Positions 6,327-12,864 are shown, counted from the stretch's first letter. The stretch: DNA of 16,761 nucleotides from Dehalococcoidia bacterium (GCA_030643695.1 DAOWKM010000045.1:1-16761); one strand, 5' to 3'. The notes: generated by a model from the sequence alone, not told the origin. Translations and numbers: made by a program.

Positions 6327-7220
6327 TCAAGGGGAAACCTGAGCCGCCTCCTTCATCTGGTCAATCTCTATCACCTTGCCTAACGCCGACAGGGAAACCT
6401 CCAGCTGACTATCATTAGGCTCTCTTGTTGTCAATGCCTGTAGCCATAATCCCGGAGCCAGAATAGTCCTGACTAACCTATTTTCAGCATGCCTAGCTCC
6501 AAAATAGGTAACCTCATAGCTGAGGGCAGCAATAAGCGGGATGAGGATAATTCGTGATAGCACCATCAGCCATATGGAGGGTAAACCAACCACAGCAAAA
6601 ACGATGATGGCTATAACTAACACAATAAACAGAAAGCTGGTGCCACAGCGCATATGAGCTGTGCTGTATTTTTTAATTGCCTCTACCTCCAGCGGGACTC
6701 CATCCTCATAAGCATTTACTGCTTTATGCTCAGCGCCATGATAGGCAAATACTCGCTTGATGTCAGGCACTAGCGTCATTAGCTTAAGATAAATGATAAA
6801 AATGCCGAGTCGGATAAAGCCCTCTATCAGGTTAAATACCAGTGATGAACTGATATAAGGGTCAAGTAACTTGGTGAGGAAAAGGGGCGCCATAAAGAAA
6901 ACAACAATAGCAAAAGCCAAGGCAACCGCTACCATAGCCCAGACCGATTTTCCCGAAATTTCCTTACCTTCTTCCTCTAGAGACACATTAGCCGAGTAGA
7001 GCAGGCTTTTAGTGCCCAGAACCAGAGCCTCAATCAAAACAACGATTCCCCGGATTAGCGGAGCCTTCCGCATCCAGCCAGTATAGATAGCCGCCAGCGG
7101 CTGAGAATCCACAGCCAAATCCCCATTAGGACGACGCACTACAGTTACCATAGCCTTCTGCCCTCGCATCATCACTCCCTCAATAACCGCCTGACCACCA
7201 TAATAAAACCTTTTAGCCAC
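6327..7220 (-). CDS. DUF1385 (YqhQ-like) integral membrane protein
   Basis: This 297-residue membrane protein of unknown function shows the defining DUF1385 motifs: GGQAVIEGVMMRG (residues 8-20), AYHGAEHKAVNAYEDG (159-174) and AHMRCGTSFL (188-197). Hydrophobic segments lie at about 54-70, 92-115, 129-150 and 196-232, so four or five membrane passes are likely. The conserved His, Glu and Cys residues in the motifs could bind a metal or form an active site, but no reaction is established. The start is GTG at 7218-7220 with AGGGGG at 7225-7230. It follows rpmE, but a strong terminator lies between them, so it probably depends on readthrough or an unseen promoter. Its 3' end faces hisI with a 4-nt gap. 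Confidence 0.9.
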   Translation of the reverse strand: MAKRFYYGGQAVIEGVMMRGQKAMVTVVRRPNGDLAVDSQPLAAIYTGWMRKAPLIRGIVVLIEALVLGTKSLLYSANVSLEEEGKEISGKSVWAMVAVALAFAIVVFFMAPLFLTKLLDPYISSSLVFNLIEGFIRLGIFIIYLKLMTLVPDIKRVFAYHGAEHKAVNAYEDGVPLEVEAIKKYSTAHMRCGTSFLFIVLVIAIIVFAVVGLPSIWLMVLSRIILIPLIAALSYEVTYFGARHAENRLVRTILAPGLWLQALTTREPNDSQLEVSLSALGKVIEIDQMKEAAQVSP

Positions 7221-7235
7221 AGCACCCCCTTAATA

Positions 7236-7268
7236 AACAAAAAGGAGCGGTCTAGTAGCCCCGCTCCT
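7236..7268 (-). terminator. Rho-independent terminator after rpmE
   Basis: On the minus strand AGGAGCGG (7261-7268) and CCGCTCCT (7243-7250) form a perfect 8-bp GC-rich stem with a 10-nt loop, followed by TTTTTGTTTATT. It lies about 20 nt past the rpmE stop codon and just upstream of the DUF1385 Shine-Dalgarno. It should end most transcripts of the ribosomal-protein operon. Confidence 0.88.
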
Positions 7269-7287
7269 GCTCCACAAGTATATTTGT

Positions 7288-7494
7288 TTAATCTTTTATC
7301 TGGTAGCGCCGCTTAAACCGCTCCACTCTTCCCGCAGTATCCATCATTCTACGCTCCCCGGTGAAGAATGGATGACACTTACTACACAGTTCAACCTTCA
7401 GCACCTTCTTGGTGGAGCCGGTGGTAAAGGTATTGCCGCAGGAACAGATTACCTTAGCATCAGTATAATACTTGGGGTGAATCTTATCCTTCAT
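7288..7494 (-). CDS. rpmE: Ribosomal protein bL31, zinc-binding form
   Basis: This 68-residue bL31 of the large ribosomal subunit, a bridge protein near the central protuberance, matches the family from end to end: MKDKIHPKYYTDAKVICSCG at the start, then VELCSKCHPFFTGERRMMDT, then GRVERFKRRY. Cys17, Cys19, Cys37 and Cys40 make this the C+ zinc-containing type. The ATG at 7492-7494 follows AGGTAGT and lies 5 nt after the rpmA stop. It is the last gene before the terminator. Confidence 0.98.
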   Translation of the reverse strand: MKDKIHPKYYTDAKVICSCGNTFTTGSTKKVLKVELCSKCHPFFTGERRMMDTAGRVERFKRRYQIKD

Positions 7495-7499
7495 ACTAC

Positions 7500-7754
7500 C
7501 TAACTAGCGTAGACGCTAACCTTCCTCCTATTATTGCCAGTAGGCTCAAATTTAACAGTGCCATCAATTAGGGCGAAAAGGGTATAATCTCTGCCTAAGC
7601 CGACATTACTGCCAGGGTGAATACGCGTCCCCCGTTGCCGAACCAAAATAGTCCCGGCATTAACCCTCTGCCCGGCATACCTCTTCACACCAAGCCGCTT
7701 GGATTGGCTATCCCGACCATTACGACTGGTGCCGCCTCCCTTTTTATGTGCCAC
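7500..7754 (-). CDS. rpmA: Ribosomal protein bL27
   Basis: bL27 is a large-subunit protein whose N-terminal tail reaches the peptidyl transferase centre. Read from GTG at 7752-7754 the product is 84 residues and begins with the standard AHKKGGGTSRNGRDSQSKRL after the initiator, followed by GQRVNAGTILVRQRGTRIHP, GSNVGLGRDYTLFALIDG and VKFE. A TTG two codons upstream (7760) is also in frame, but GAGGTGA at 7761-7767 is 6 nt before the GTG and MAHKKGG is the family's normal N-terminus. The start lies inside the rplU coding region (11-nt overlap), so translation is probably coupled. There is no cleavable N-terminal extension of the Firmicutes kind. Confidence 0.97.
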   Translation of the reverse strand: MAHKKGGGTSRNGRDSQSKRLGVKRYAGQRVNAGTILVRQRGTRIHPGSNVGLGRDYTLFALIDGTVKFEPTGNNRRKVSVYAS

Positions 7755-8127
7755 TTCCAATCACCTCTTTTTTACGCCGACGAACTGTCTTATGCGGCTT
7801 ACCTTGCCCAGCCTCAGGCTTAACTATTTTATCTATAACTAACCTGGTATAAAGTTGACGATGACCCGTCTTCTTATGGTAACGCGTCTTGGGCTTGTAT
7901 TTAAAGACAATAATCTTCTTGCCCTTGCCTTCCCCCTGTGAGGTGGCAACTACCTTCGCCCCATCAACAGTAGGCGTGCCCACGGTTACCTTATCACCAT
8001 CGGCAACAAGTAATACCTTCTCCAGGTCAACTATGCCGCCCTCGGCTACATCCAGCCGTTCAACATCTATAGTCTGACCCGGCGTTACCTTATACTGCTT
8101 ACCGCCAGTTTCAATAATAGCGTAAAT
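7744..8127 (-). CDS. rplU: Ribosomal protein bL21 with an apparent ATT start codon
   Basis: bL21 is a large-subunit protein that binds 23S rRNA. The family N-terminus YAIIETGGKQYKVTPGQTID is encoded immediately after an ATT at 8125-8127. GGAGG (8134-8138) lies exactly 6 nt before that ATT, an ideal spacing. Going upstream in frame, the codons AAG, CTA, AGG, AGG, TTT, GAG, TTT and ATA contain no ATG, GTG, TTG or CTG. The next conventional start, GTG at 7983, would delete 48 residues including the family signature. The product is then 127 residues, longer than the usual roughly 103 because of a basic C-terminal tail (GQGKPHKTVRRRKKEV). HKKTGHRQLYTRLVI is the normal C-terminal core. Its promoter is at 8150-8179, and it leads the rplU-rpmA-rpmE unit. 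Confidence 0.96.
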   Translation of the reverse strand: MYAIIETGGKQYKVTPGQTIDVERLDVAEGGIVDLEKVLLVADGDKVTVGTPTVDGAKVVATSQGEGKGKKIIVFKYKPKTRYHKKTGHRQLYTRLVIDKIVKPEAGQGKPHKTVRRRKKEVIGSGT

Positions 8128-8149
8128 CTTTAGCCTCCTAAACTCAAAT

Positions 8150-8179
8150 ATTCTACCAGCTACTATAGGAGAGTGTCAA
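8150..8179 (-). promoter_or_regulatory. Promoter for rplU-rpmA-rpmE overlapping the coaE stop codon
   Basis: On the minus strand TTGACA (8174-8179, overlapping the TGA stop of coaE) and TAGAAT (8150-8155) are separated by 18 nt. Transcription would begin near 8143, leaving a leader of only about 16 nt that consists mostly of the Shine-Dalgarno. There is no room for a structured ribosomal-protein leader. Confidence 0.7.
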
Positions 8180-8793
8180 ATCTTAGTCTTTCCTGTTCCA
8201 TGAACAAGTAGCCTCTGCCACAACTCACTCACCTTTACCTTCAACTCATCAAGACTGCCATCATTATTAATCACCACATCGGTATGCTTTATCCGCTCCT
8301 CATTTGATATCTGAGAGTGGATGCGAGCTAAAGATTGCTGTCTAGATAATCCCGACCGCTCCTCAAGTCGCTTAAGCACGGTGGACTCAGAGGCTACAGT
8401 AACCCATACCTCATCTACTAATGAAGTCTTACCCGTGTCTACCAAAAGAGGAATTTCAAGCACTACCACTCTTACTCCCTGCCGCTGATAGTTCTCAAGT
8501 TGAGCCCTCATCATCTTACCTATCCGGGGATGTGTTATCTGGTTCAGCCGTGATAGAGACCCAGGATGGCTAAATACTATTTCACTCAGCTTGCCACGGT
8601 CAATAGTGCCGTCAGAAGCAAGAATCTGCTCACCGAAAGCAGCTACCACTTTATGCCACACCTCAGTATCAGGCTTGAAAGCCTCATGCCCCACTTTATC
8701 GGCATCTATAATGACTGCACCCAGCTCAGCTAGAAATTGAGCTACCATGCTCTTGCCACTACCTATGCCACCAGTAACACCAATAACCTTCAT
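8176..8793 (-). CDS. coaE: Dephospho-CoA kinase
   Basis: CoaE phosphorylates the ribose 3'-hydroxyl of dephospho-CoA, the last step of coenzyme A synthesis. The 205-residue protein begins MKVIGVTGGIGSGKS with the P-loop at residues 8-15, followed by VIIDADKVGHE (DAD motif, substrate side), QITHPRIGKMM, VVLEIPLL and a lid region RLEERSGLSRQQSLARI. Length and motifs are normal. The ATG at 8791-8793 follows AAGGTAG by 7 nt. A promoter at 8811-8839 lies directly upstream, so coaE can be transcribed alone or with rplU. CoA supply fits the acyl-CoA genes in the window, though coaE is a housekeeping gene. Confidence 0.97.
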   Translation of the reverse strand: MKVIGVTGGIGSGKSMVAQFLAELGAVIIDADKVGHEAFKPDTEVWHKVVAAFGEQILASDGTIDRGKLSEIVFSHPGSLSRLNQITHPRIGKMMRAQLENYQRQGVRVVVLEIPLLVDTGKTSLVDEVWVTVASESTVLKRLEERSGLSRQQSLARIHSQISNEERIKHTDVVINNDGSLDELKVKVSELWQRLLVHGTGKTKI

Positions 8794-8810
8794 TAGTTAC
8801 TACCTTAATC

Positions 8811-8839
8811 AGTCTATCGGCTAGAAGCTAGGTAGTCAA
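8811..8839 (-). promoter_or_regulatory. Promoter for coaE
   Basis: On the minus strand TTGACT (8834-8839) and TAGACT (8811-8816) are separated by 17 nt. Transcription near 8804 would leave a leader of only about 11 nt before the coaE ATG, just enough for its AAGGTAG ribosome binding site. Confidence 0.5.
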
Positions 8840-9092
8840 GAGGGGAGCACAACAATATAAAGAAATTCAAAAGATAGTTAGCAATATGAGCAATAAGCTA
8901 TTGACAGAAATATTTCCAGGGGTGGTAACTGGAAGGATGCCGTTAAAACTGCTCTCGCTCATCCTGATAACGGAAACTGGCGAAAGAAGCGGTAACAGCC
9001 TAAAAGAACGCATAGCCCAAAAGGACAATCAAGGCAAAGAGCCTCTGAAGTGTAGGGGTTTTTCAAAATGTTTCCCCCTAGTTCCATTTCCC
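8840..9092. other. Intergenic stretch without a convincing gene
   Basis: This lies between the coaE promoter and the 3' end of the TusA-like gene. A 74-codon plus-strand reading frame (8886-9110) exists but has no Shine-Dalgarno, no recognisable family, and runs into the oppositely oriented gene. TAGGGG (9053-9058) and CCCCTA (9075-9080) could form a 6-bp hairpin 12 nt past the TusA-like stop codon, but no T tract follows it. Nothing else stands out. Confidence 0.5.
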
Positions 9093-9332
9093 CTACTCCT
9101 TCTCCACTAATGTGTGCAAGTAGCCATCGTCGCCTTTCCATGATTTGATGAATTTCGCTTTACCTATCGAGTTGATTATCTTTGGAGCTAAGTCCAGCAT
9201 CCGTTCGTCATCGGCTACAATTTCAGCATAACCTCCTTCCTCTATCTTGTCCAGCTTTCCAGAGACTTTCTTTATCCTTTGCGCAGGTTTCTCTATTCTT
9301 CTAATGTCTACTTTGATGCTTCGTTCTTTCAT
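9093..9332 (-). CDS. TusA-like small protein lacking the catalytic cysteine
   Basis: This 79-residue protein has the outline of the TusA/YedF sulfur-carrier fold: a first strand with D-x-R-x-x-x-x-P (VDIRRIEKPAQRI, residues 8-20), a helix, a strand ending EEGGYAEIVADDERM, a second helix, and a final strand with K and GYLHTLVEK. TusA proteins carry Cys-Pro in the first motif; here Lys15 takes the place of that Cys. There is no cysteine anywhere in the protein, so persulfide transfer by the usual route is not possible. The role is unknown and the fold assignment is moderate. The ATG at 9330-9332 follows a strong GGAGAGGAG. It is the last gene of the accessory cluster, 66 nt after the frameshifted ferredoxin. 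Confidence 0.6.
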   Translation of the reverse strand: MKERSIKVDIRRIEKPAQRIKKVSGKLDKIEEGGYAEIVADDERMLDLAPKIINSIGKAKFIKSWKGDDGYLHTLVEKE

Positions 9333-9398
9333 GTTTCTCCTCTCCTTATTTATTCATTTGCTTCTCATAAACTTATCACTTGTCTGCCTAGGGTTAAT

Positions 9399-9606
9399 TC
9401 ATATCATTCGTATAGCCTCTAAAGGGCATGCAGCTGAACAAGAGCCACAGCCCACACACAGAGGCATTATGCATAGGGAAGTCATATGGTTGTTCTTGAA
9501 AGAACGCTTTATGTGGACATGCATCGCTAGCGGTACAAATCCCGTGATTACATCTTTCTGGATGGCACTTATTAAAATTTATTGTTGGAATTGGCTTTAT
9601 AATTAT
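9399..9606 (-). pseudogene. Two-cluster 4Fe-4S ferredoxin-like gene, disrupted by a frameshift
   Basis: One frame encodes NKCHPERCNHG, then ICTASDACPHKAFFQEQPYD, then FPMHNASVC, a cysteine-rich first half. The +1 frame then encodes CVGCGSCSAACPLEAIRMI followed by TGA (9399-9401), whose C-x2-C-x2-C-x3-CP is a classical 4Fe-4S motif. The frames meet in the plus-strand tract CACACACA (9453-9460), that is (TG)4 on the coding strand. Restoring one TG gives a continuous protein of about 69 residues. The gene begins at the end of the upstream coding region. No ATG/GTG/TTG is visible; an ATA at 9604-9606 lies 7 nt after AGGA and overlaps the neighbour's TAA. It could be a real pseudogene, a slippage-controlled gene, or a sequencing or assembly error. 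Simple ORF finding misses it. Confidence 0.78.
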
Positions 9607-10211
9607 TTTCTTGTCCTGTTCACAAAAACGGATGGGTTAAGTTCGTAGATAGGCGTTCCTGCTCGGGACACTTCAGCAAGTGAACCCAGCTTGGGACTTA
9701 TCACCCCGCTGCCTTTGAGCTCGGCTATCAAGGCATCAACCCTATCCCCCAAGTCCAACTCGTTGCACACCGTCTTTATCTGACTTGCAGTAATCCTGTA
9801 GTCCTTTCCCTGCTCCCCTAAGCCCTCAACCAATTTTGGTATTTGTTCCCAGTTTGGTTCACCCATGTCCCTGAAAAGCTCGGTTATAGCATGCTCAGGG
9901 TTCCAGTGCCCTGTTTTGCTGGCATCTTCTACTAGATACCTAACAATGTTGGGCACTTTATACAGTTCCTCTGGCTTGGCAACCAGTAGCCGGTCTTCCC
10001 ATGCAGCGCTTTTGAGTATCCTCACTGGAGGAAGTAATCTCCATTCGTTACCCAGAAGCAAAACATCCTCGGCATCATTATTAACCATTTTCTCCATCTC
10101 ACGATAGGATACTCCACCTCTTTTAGAGGCGCGGGCTAAGACTTGCGCCAAACGATTCGTAAGCTCTCCATGACTTAACAGTCCGCTTAAAGCCTTTCCC
10201 AGCTTATTCAT
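9603..10211 (-). CDS. Unrecognised 202-residue protein
   Basis: I do not recognise a family. The protein is soluble, with no signal peptide, membrane segment or cysteine-rich motif (one cysteine in all). The N-terminal part (MNKLGKALSGLLSHGELTNR, then RASKRGGVSYREMEKMVNND) and the C-terminal part (ITASQIKTVCNELDLGDRVD, then LIAELKGSGVISPKLGSL) look like helical winged-helix-type segments, ending with a short strand APIYELN-like (GTPIYELNPSVF). A role in binding nucleic acid or a partner protein is conceivable but unproven. The ATG at 10209-10211 has only a weak GGGA upstream. It sits 17 nt after a methyltransferase gene and overlaps the start of the ferredoxin remnant, so it is part of the same transcription unit. 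Confidence 0.7.
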   Translation of the reverse strand: MNKLGKALSGLLSHGELTNRLAQVLARASKRGGVSYREMEKMVNNDAEDVLLLGNEWRLLPPVRILKSAAWEDRLLVAKPEELYKVPNIVRYLVEDASKTGHWNPEHAITELFRDMGEPNWEQIPKLVEGLGEQGKDYRITASQIKTVCNELDLGDRVDALIAELKGSGVISPKLGSLAEVSRAGTPIYELNPSVFVNRTRK

Positions 10212-10228
10212 ATGATTCCCATTTCTTT

Positions 10229-10888
10229 TTACGTAGTGCTAACCGAAGGCTTTACCGCCTTCAGTAGCCGCAGATGCCCCTTGAGGAAAAACTTCTCTTC
10301 AAAGTCGGTGAAACCTTGACTGTGGAGCATTTCCTTTATATTGAGCTTAAGGAATTCCGCAGCCAGCTGACATTCCCAGCGGGTGAATGCCCAGCGAAGG
10401 GGAAACCACACCCTCCCAAGGTCGAACTCATTATAGTCTAGGATGTAGAAGGCTCCTGCTGGCTTTAGAGCTTGATAAGCATTACGAGTAATCCCCAGTT
10501 TCTGCCTGTCCTCAAACCCGTGCAGAACAAAGGAGATGAACAACTTATCAAACTCTTCTTTGTATGGCAGGGATAGCTCTATCCGCTGCCTTTTAAAGCT
10601 GATGTTGGCATACTTACAGCAACGCTTCCGGGCTCGGTCTAACATCTCATCGCTGATGTCCAAACCTACAATCCTGCCTTGAGAGCCCACCTTTTCAGCC
10701 ATAAAGCAATCGTTCCTGCCCGTGCCTGAGCCGAGATCAAGTATTGATTGACCTGGCTTAATGCCCATCTTTTCGATAACGCCTTTGATGAAATGAGAAT
10801 ACTGCCCTAGCGAAAGTACGTTTAGGAAGAGATCATAGTAGCGGGCTCCCCCAGGTCCAATCTCTACTTTAGACCTTGCTGATGGCAA
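10229..10888 (-). CDS. Class I SAM-dependent methyltransferase (UbiE/MenG-like)
   Basis: This 219-residue methyltransferase has a Rossmann fold. Motif I is ILDLGSGTGRN (residues 49-59). The acidic residue that binds the SAM ribose is Asp77 in IVGLDISDEMLDRARKR. FDKLFISFVLHGFED and AYQALKPAGAFYILDY follow the usual order. The layout resembles the UbiE/COQ5 group but the substrate cannot be predicted. The start is TTG at 10886-10888, 6 nt after a strong GGGAGG, and is preferred because SD and spacing are ideal. It begins 11 nt after the flavoprotein gene ends, and the pair look co-translated, which suggests a joint pathway. Confidence 0.88.
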   Translation of the reverse strand: MPSARSKVEIGPGGARYYDLFLNVLSLGQYSHFIKGVIEKMGIKPGQSILDLGSGTGRNDCFMAEKVGSQGRIVGLDISDEMLDRARKRCCKYANISFKRQRIELSLPYKEEFDKLFISFVLHGFEDRQKLGITRNAYQALKPAGAFYILDYNEFDLGRVWFPLRWAFTRWECQLAAEFLKLNIKEMLHSQGFTDFEEKFFLKGHLRLLKAVKPSVSTT

Positions 10889-10899
10889 AATATACCTCC

Positions 10900-11892
10900 C
10901 TAGCTGAGCATTACTAAATACTCGTCAGCGTACTTACCGTTCTTGGTTCCCTCAAACATCTTTCCCCTTTTTACCTTTTCTAGTGCCAGATACTCACTGG
11001 CAGCCATACCAGCGGAGCTGTCTTGGCTAGCAGCCGTGATAAGGTGTCGCCCGCTGGCGGTAATCTCCCCGCAGGCGAAGACCCCTGACCTGCTGGTCAT
11101 CATCTTACTGTTGATTTTTACAAAGCTTCCTGTCATCTCAAGTCCCGCCTCTCGTACCAACCTGGTATCAGGCTCAGTTCCTACACAGACGACCACCCAG
11201 TCGATGACTATCTCCCTCTCGTCGCCAGTCTTATTGTTTACTACCACCGCCGCCTCAACTCGGTCAGTGCCTTTTATTTCCTTTAACTCGGTATTATACC
11301 CGATCTGGACGCCCTCCTCTCGCAACCTCTTGGTCATAAGAGGATATGCCCTCAGCGATTCTCTGCGATGTATCAGGGTAACCTCGCTGGCTACACTCTT
11401 GGCTAACAAGGCACTCTTGGCTGTGGTATTTCCGCCACCTACCACCAAAACCCTTCTACCCGTGAACTCTGCTAAATCACATTTGGCGTAATAGGATACA
11501 CCCTTCCCGATAAACCTGTCCTCTCCCGGCATACCAAGCCTTTGCATGGTGCTGCCAGTAGCTATGATGATGGACTGCGCATGGTACTGATTAGCCTCTG
11601 TAGTTACAATCCTATCCTCAGCATTAATGCCGAGCACTCTTTCCTGACGTAGCTCTGCCCCAACACCTGACGGCGGAGCTGAGGTCACCTGCTTCTCTAT
11701 GTTTTCCATGAGCACTGCCCCATCTCCAGGTGGGAAACCAGGATAGTTGGTCACTGTGTAAGCGATAGCACCCTGCCCACCTACCCAGCTGCCTTCCAAG
11801 ACCAGGGTGCTCCACCCATCAAGCTGGGTAAAGATTGCCGCTGACAATCCAGCGGGACCGGCACCGATAATGACCACATCTTTTTCTTCCAC
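10900..11892 (-). CDS. Thioredoxin-reductase-like flavoprotein lacking the redox disulfide
   Basis: This 330-residue FAD/NAD(P)H-dependent oxidoreductase follows the thioredoxin reductase layout. The FAD Rossmann motif is GAGPAG (residues 10-15), with GGQGAIAYTVTNYPGFP, IIIATGS and a second Rossmann motif VVGGGNTTAKSA (150-161). HRRESLRAYP (175-184) is the arginine pattern that favours NADPH. C-terminal VFACGEITASG replaces the usual GD-type FAD motif. Where thioredoxin reductase has the disulfide CATC, this reads YAKC (135-138), so the redox pair is missing. It is therefore unlikely to reduce thioredoxin and may reduce a ferredoxin or another partner (inference). The GTG at 11890-11892 follows GGAGGA by 8 nt. 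It is followed closely by a methyltransferase and, further on, by the ferredoxin remnant. Confidence 0.88.
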   Translation of the reverse strand: MEEKDVVIIGAGPAGLSAAIFTQLDGWSTLVLEGSWVGGQGAIAYTVTNYPGFPPGDGAVLMENIEKQVTSAPPSGVGAELRQERVLGINAEDRIVTTEANQYHAQSIIIATGSTMQRLGMPGEDRFIGKGVSYYAKCDLAEFTGRRVLVVGGGNTTAKSALLAKSVASEVTLIHRRESLRAYPLMTKRLREEGVQIGYNTELKEIKGTDRVEAAVVVNNKTGDEREIVIDWVVVCVGTEPDTRLVREAGLEMTGSFVKINSKMMTSRSGVFACGEITASGRHLITAASQDSSAGMAASEYLALEKVKRGKMFEGTKNGKYADEYLVMLS

Positions 11893-11996
11893 AGTCCATC
11901 TCCTCCAAACAATTGTATTTACTAGATGCCATCGTATCCCGTCTCAGCCAAGCTGCGAGCCAATCCAGATGCTGATTGCTGCTTCTAGCCTACTTA

Positions 11997-12209
11997 TCAG
12001 GCTATGAAACTCGAGATATTTCCTTTCTTAAGCGCCACTGAGTGCTTATTCACAAAATCTATATGACTTACCTCGCATTGGACGAATTTTTGCTCTCCTA
12101 ACAGCCCAATTAGCACGAAACCGTCACCTTTCGCCTCAATTAGAGCTACATCTCGCATTACTTCTTCCTGCTGACCGTTCGAGTCAACATAGACACCAGT
12201 TAAGCACAT
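11997..12209 (-). CDS. CooT-like small nickel-binding protein
   Basis: This 70-residue protein resembles the CooT family, beginning MCLTGVYVDSNGQQEEVMRD, with KGDGFVLIGLLGEQKFVQCE and SHIDFVNKHSVAL in the expected order of strands. In characterised CooT the conserved Cys2 binds nickel at the dimer interface, and Cys2 is present. The known role is nickel delivery or handling in CO dehydrogenase maturation. No CO dehydrogenase is in this window, so the client is unknown. The ATG at 12207-12209 follows GAGGGG, which overlaps the TGA of the DUF1638 gene, so the two are translationally coupled and probably function together. Confidence 0.8.
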   Translation of the reverse strand: MCLTGVYVDSNGQQEEVMRDVALIEAKGDGFVLIGLLGEQKFVQCEVSHIDFVNKHSVALKKGNISSFIA

Positions 12210-12218
12210 ATTTACCCC

Positions 12219-12860
12219 TCATTCTATTTCATCTGAAAGCAGCCTTTTCAACCGGACTAGGGAAATCCTATATGGTTCTATGGGAATCCCCATCCAGTCA
12301 GAAAACTCCAGGATCTCTTCCGGCTTATTTTCCATAATTCCATCATAGAATCCTATAGCATCTAGCATAATTGCTCCACCAGTGTGTTTGGGGAAATTTT
12401 CATTGGCCAAACCCTTATCCCAGCCCTGATATACATAATGGCGGTACTTCATCCACCCCGGGGTAAGCCAATAAATGTCTTTACCCTGGCTTATCTTGTC
12501 TCTTTCTTCAGCACTGGCTAGCATATCAACACAATGGGTAGCTTTTATTCTAGAAATCTTGACTCCAGGTTCCTCCTGTTCCTGAATTATGGTGTCTATC
12601 CTCCGATATGGATTGTCAGCATTAACATAACAGAACTTGCCGCCATAGACCACGATAATTTTGCTAGCGTATTTTTTAGCGGTGCCTAACTGCCTTATCA
12701 GCTGGCTCTCAAGTTCTCGGGGAACCTCATGCCGCCCGGGCTTGGTGTATAGGATTTTTCTAGTATCCAGAAAGCCGCTACCTTTCAGATAGTTCAGTTC
12801 CAAGTTCAGCGTCCCACAGGCAACAATAGCATAGTCTTGAAACGAAGCATGATTTTCCAT
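12219..12860 (-). CDS. DUF1638-like protein
   Basis: This 213-residue protein resembles the DUF1638 family of unknown function. Family-like features are an N-terminal strand IVACGTLNLEL, a KIIVVYGGKFCYV segment with Gly-Gly and Cys, and an aromatic-rich stretch DIYWLTPGWMKYRHYVYQGW. In my knowledge these proteins are often found near corrinoid methyltransferase genes; no function is established. I choose the ATG at 12858-12860 because GGAAGG lies about 8 nt upstream. A TTG/ATG pair ten codons earlier (12890) lacks a ribosome binding site. A 15-codon reading frame with a good ribosome binding site ends 4 nt before this start (12865-12912). It is followed directly by the CooT-like gene. Confidence 0.72.
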   Translation of the reverse strand: MENHASFQDYAIVACGTLNLELNYLKGSGFLDTRKILYTKPGRHEVPRELESQLIRQLGTAKKYASKIIVVYGGKFCYVNADNPYRRIDTIIQEQEEPGVKISRIKATHCVDMLASAEERDKISQGKDIYWLTPGWMKYRHYVYQGWDKGLANENFPKHTGGAIMLDAIGFYDGIMENKPEEILEFSDWMGIPIEPYRISLVRLKRLLSDEIE

Positions 12861-12864
12861 ATTT

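Noticed and set aside
9053..9080. Hairpin TAGGGG/CCCCTA as terminator of the accessory cluster
   Set aside because: The stem is only 6 bp with a 16-nt loop, and no T tract follows on the minus strand.
8886..9110. 74-codon plus-strand reading frame
   Set aside because: It has no ribosome binding site and no recognisable family, and its end overlaps the better-supported TusA-like gene on the other strand.
9247..9648. 133-codon hydrophobic plus-strand reading frame
   Set aside because: It is the complement of the ferredoxin remnant and TusA-like gene; the cysteine motifs on the minus strand explain the region better.
10943..11491. 182-codon plus-strand reading frame
   Set aside because: It lies wholly opposite the flavoprotein gene and has the Ser/Thr/Leu-rich composition typical of a complement shadow.
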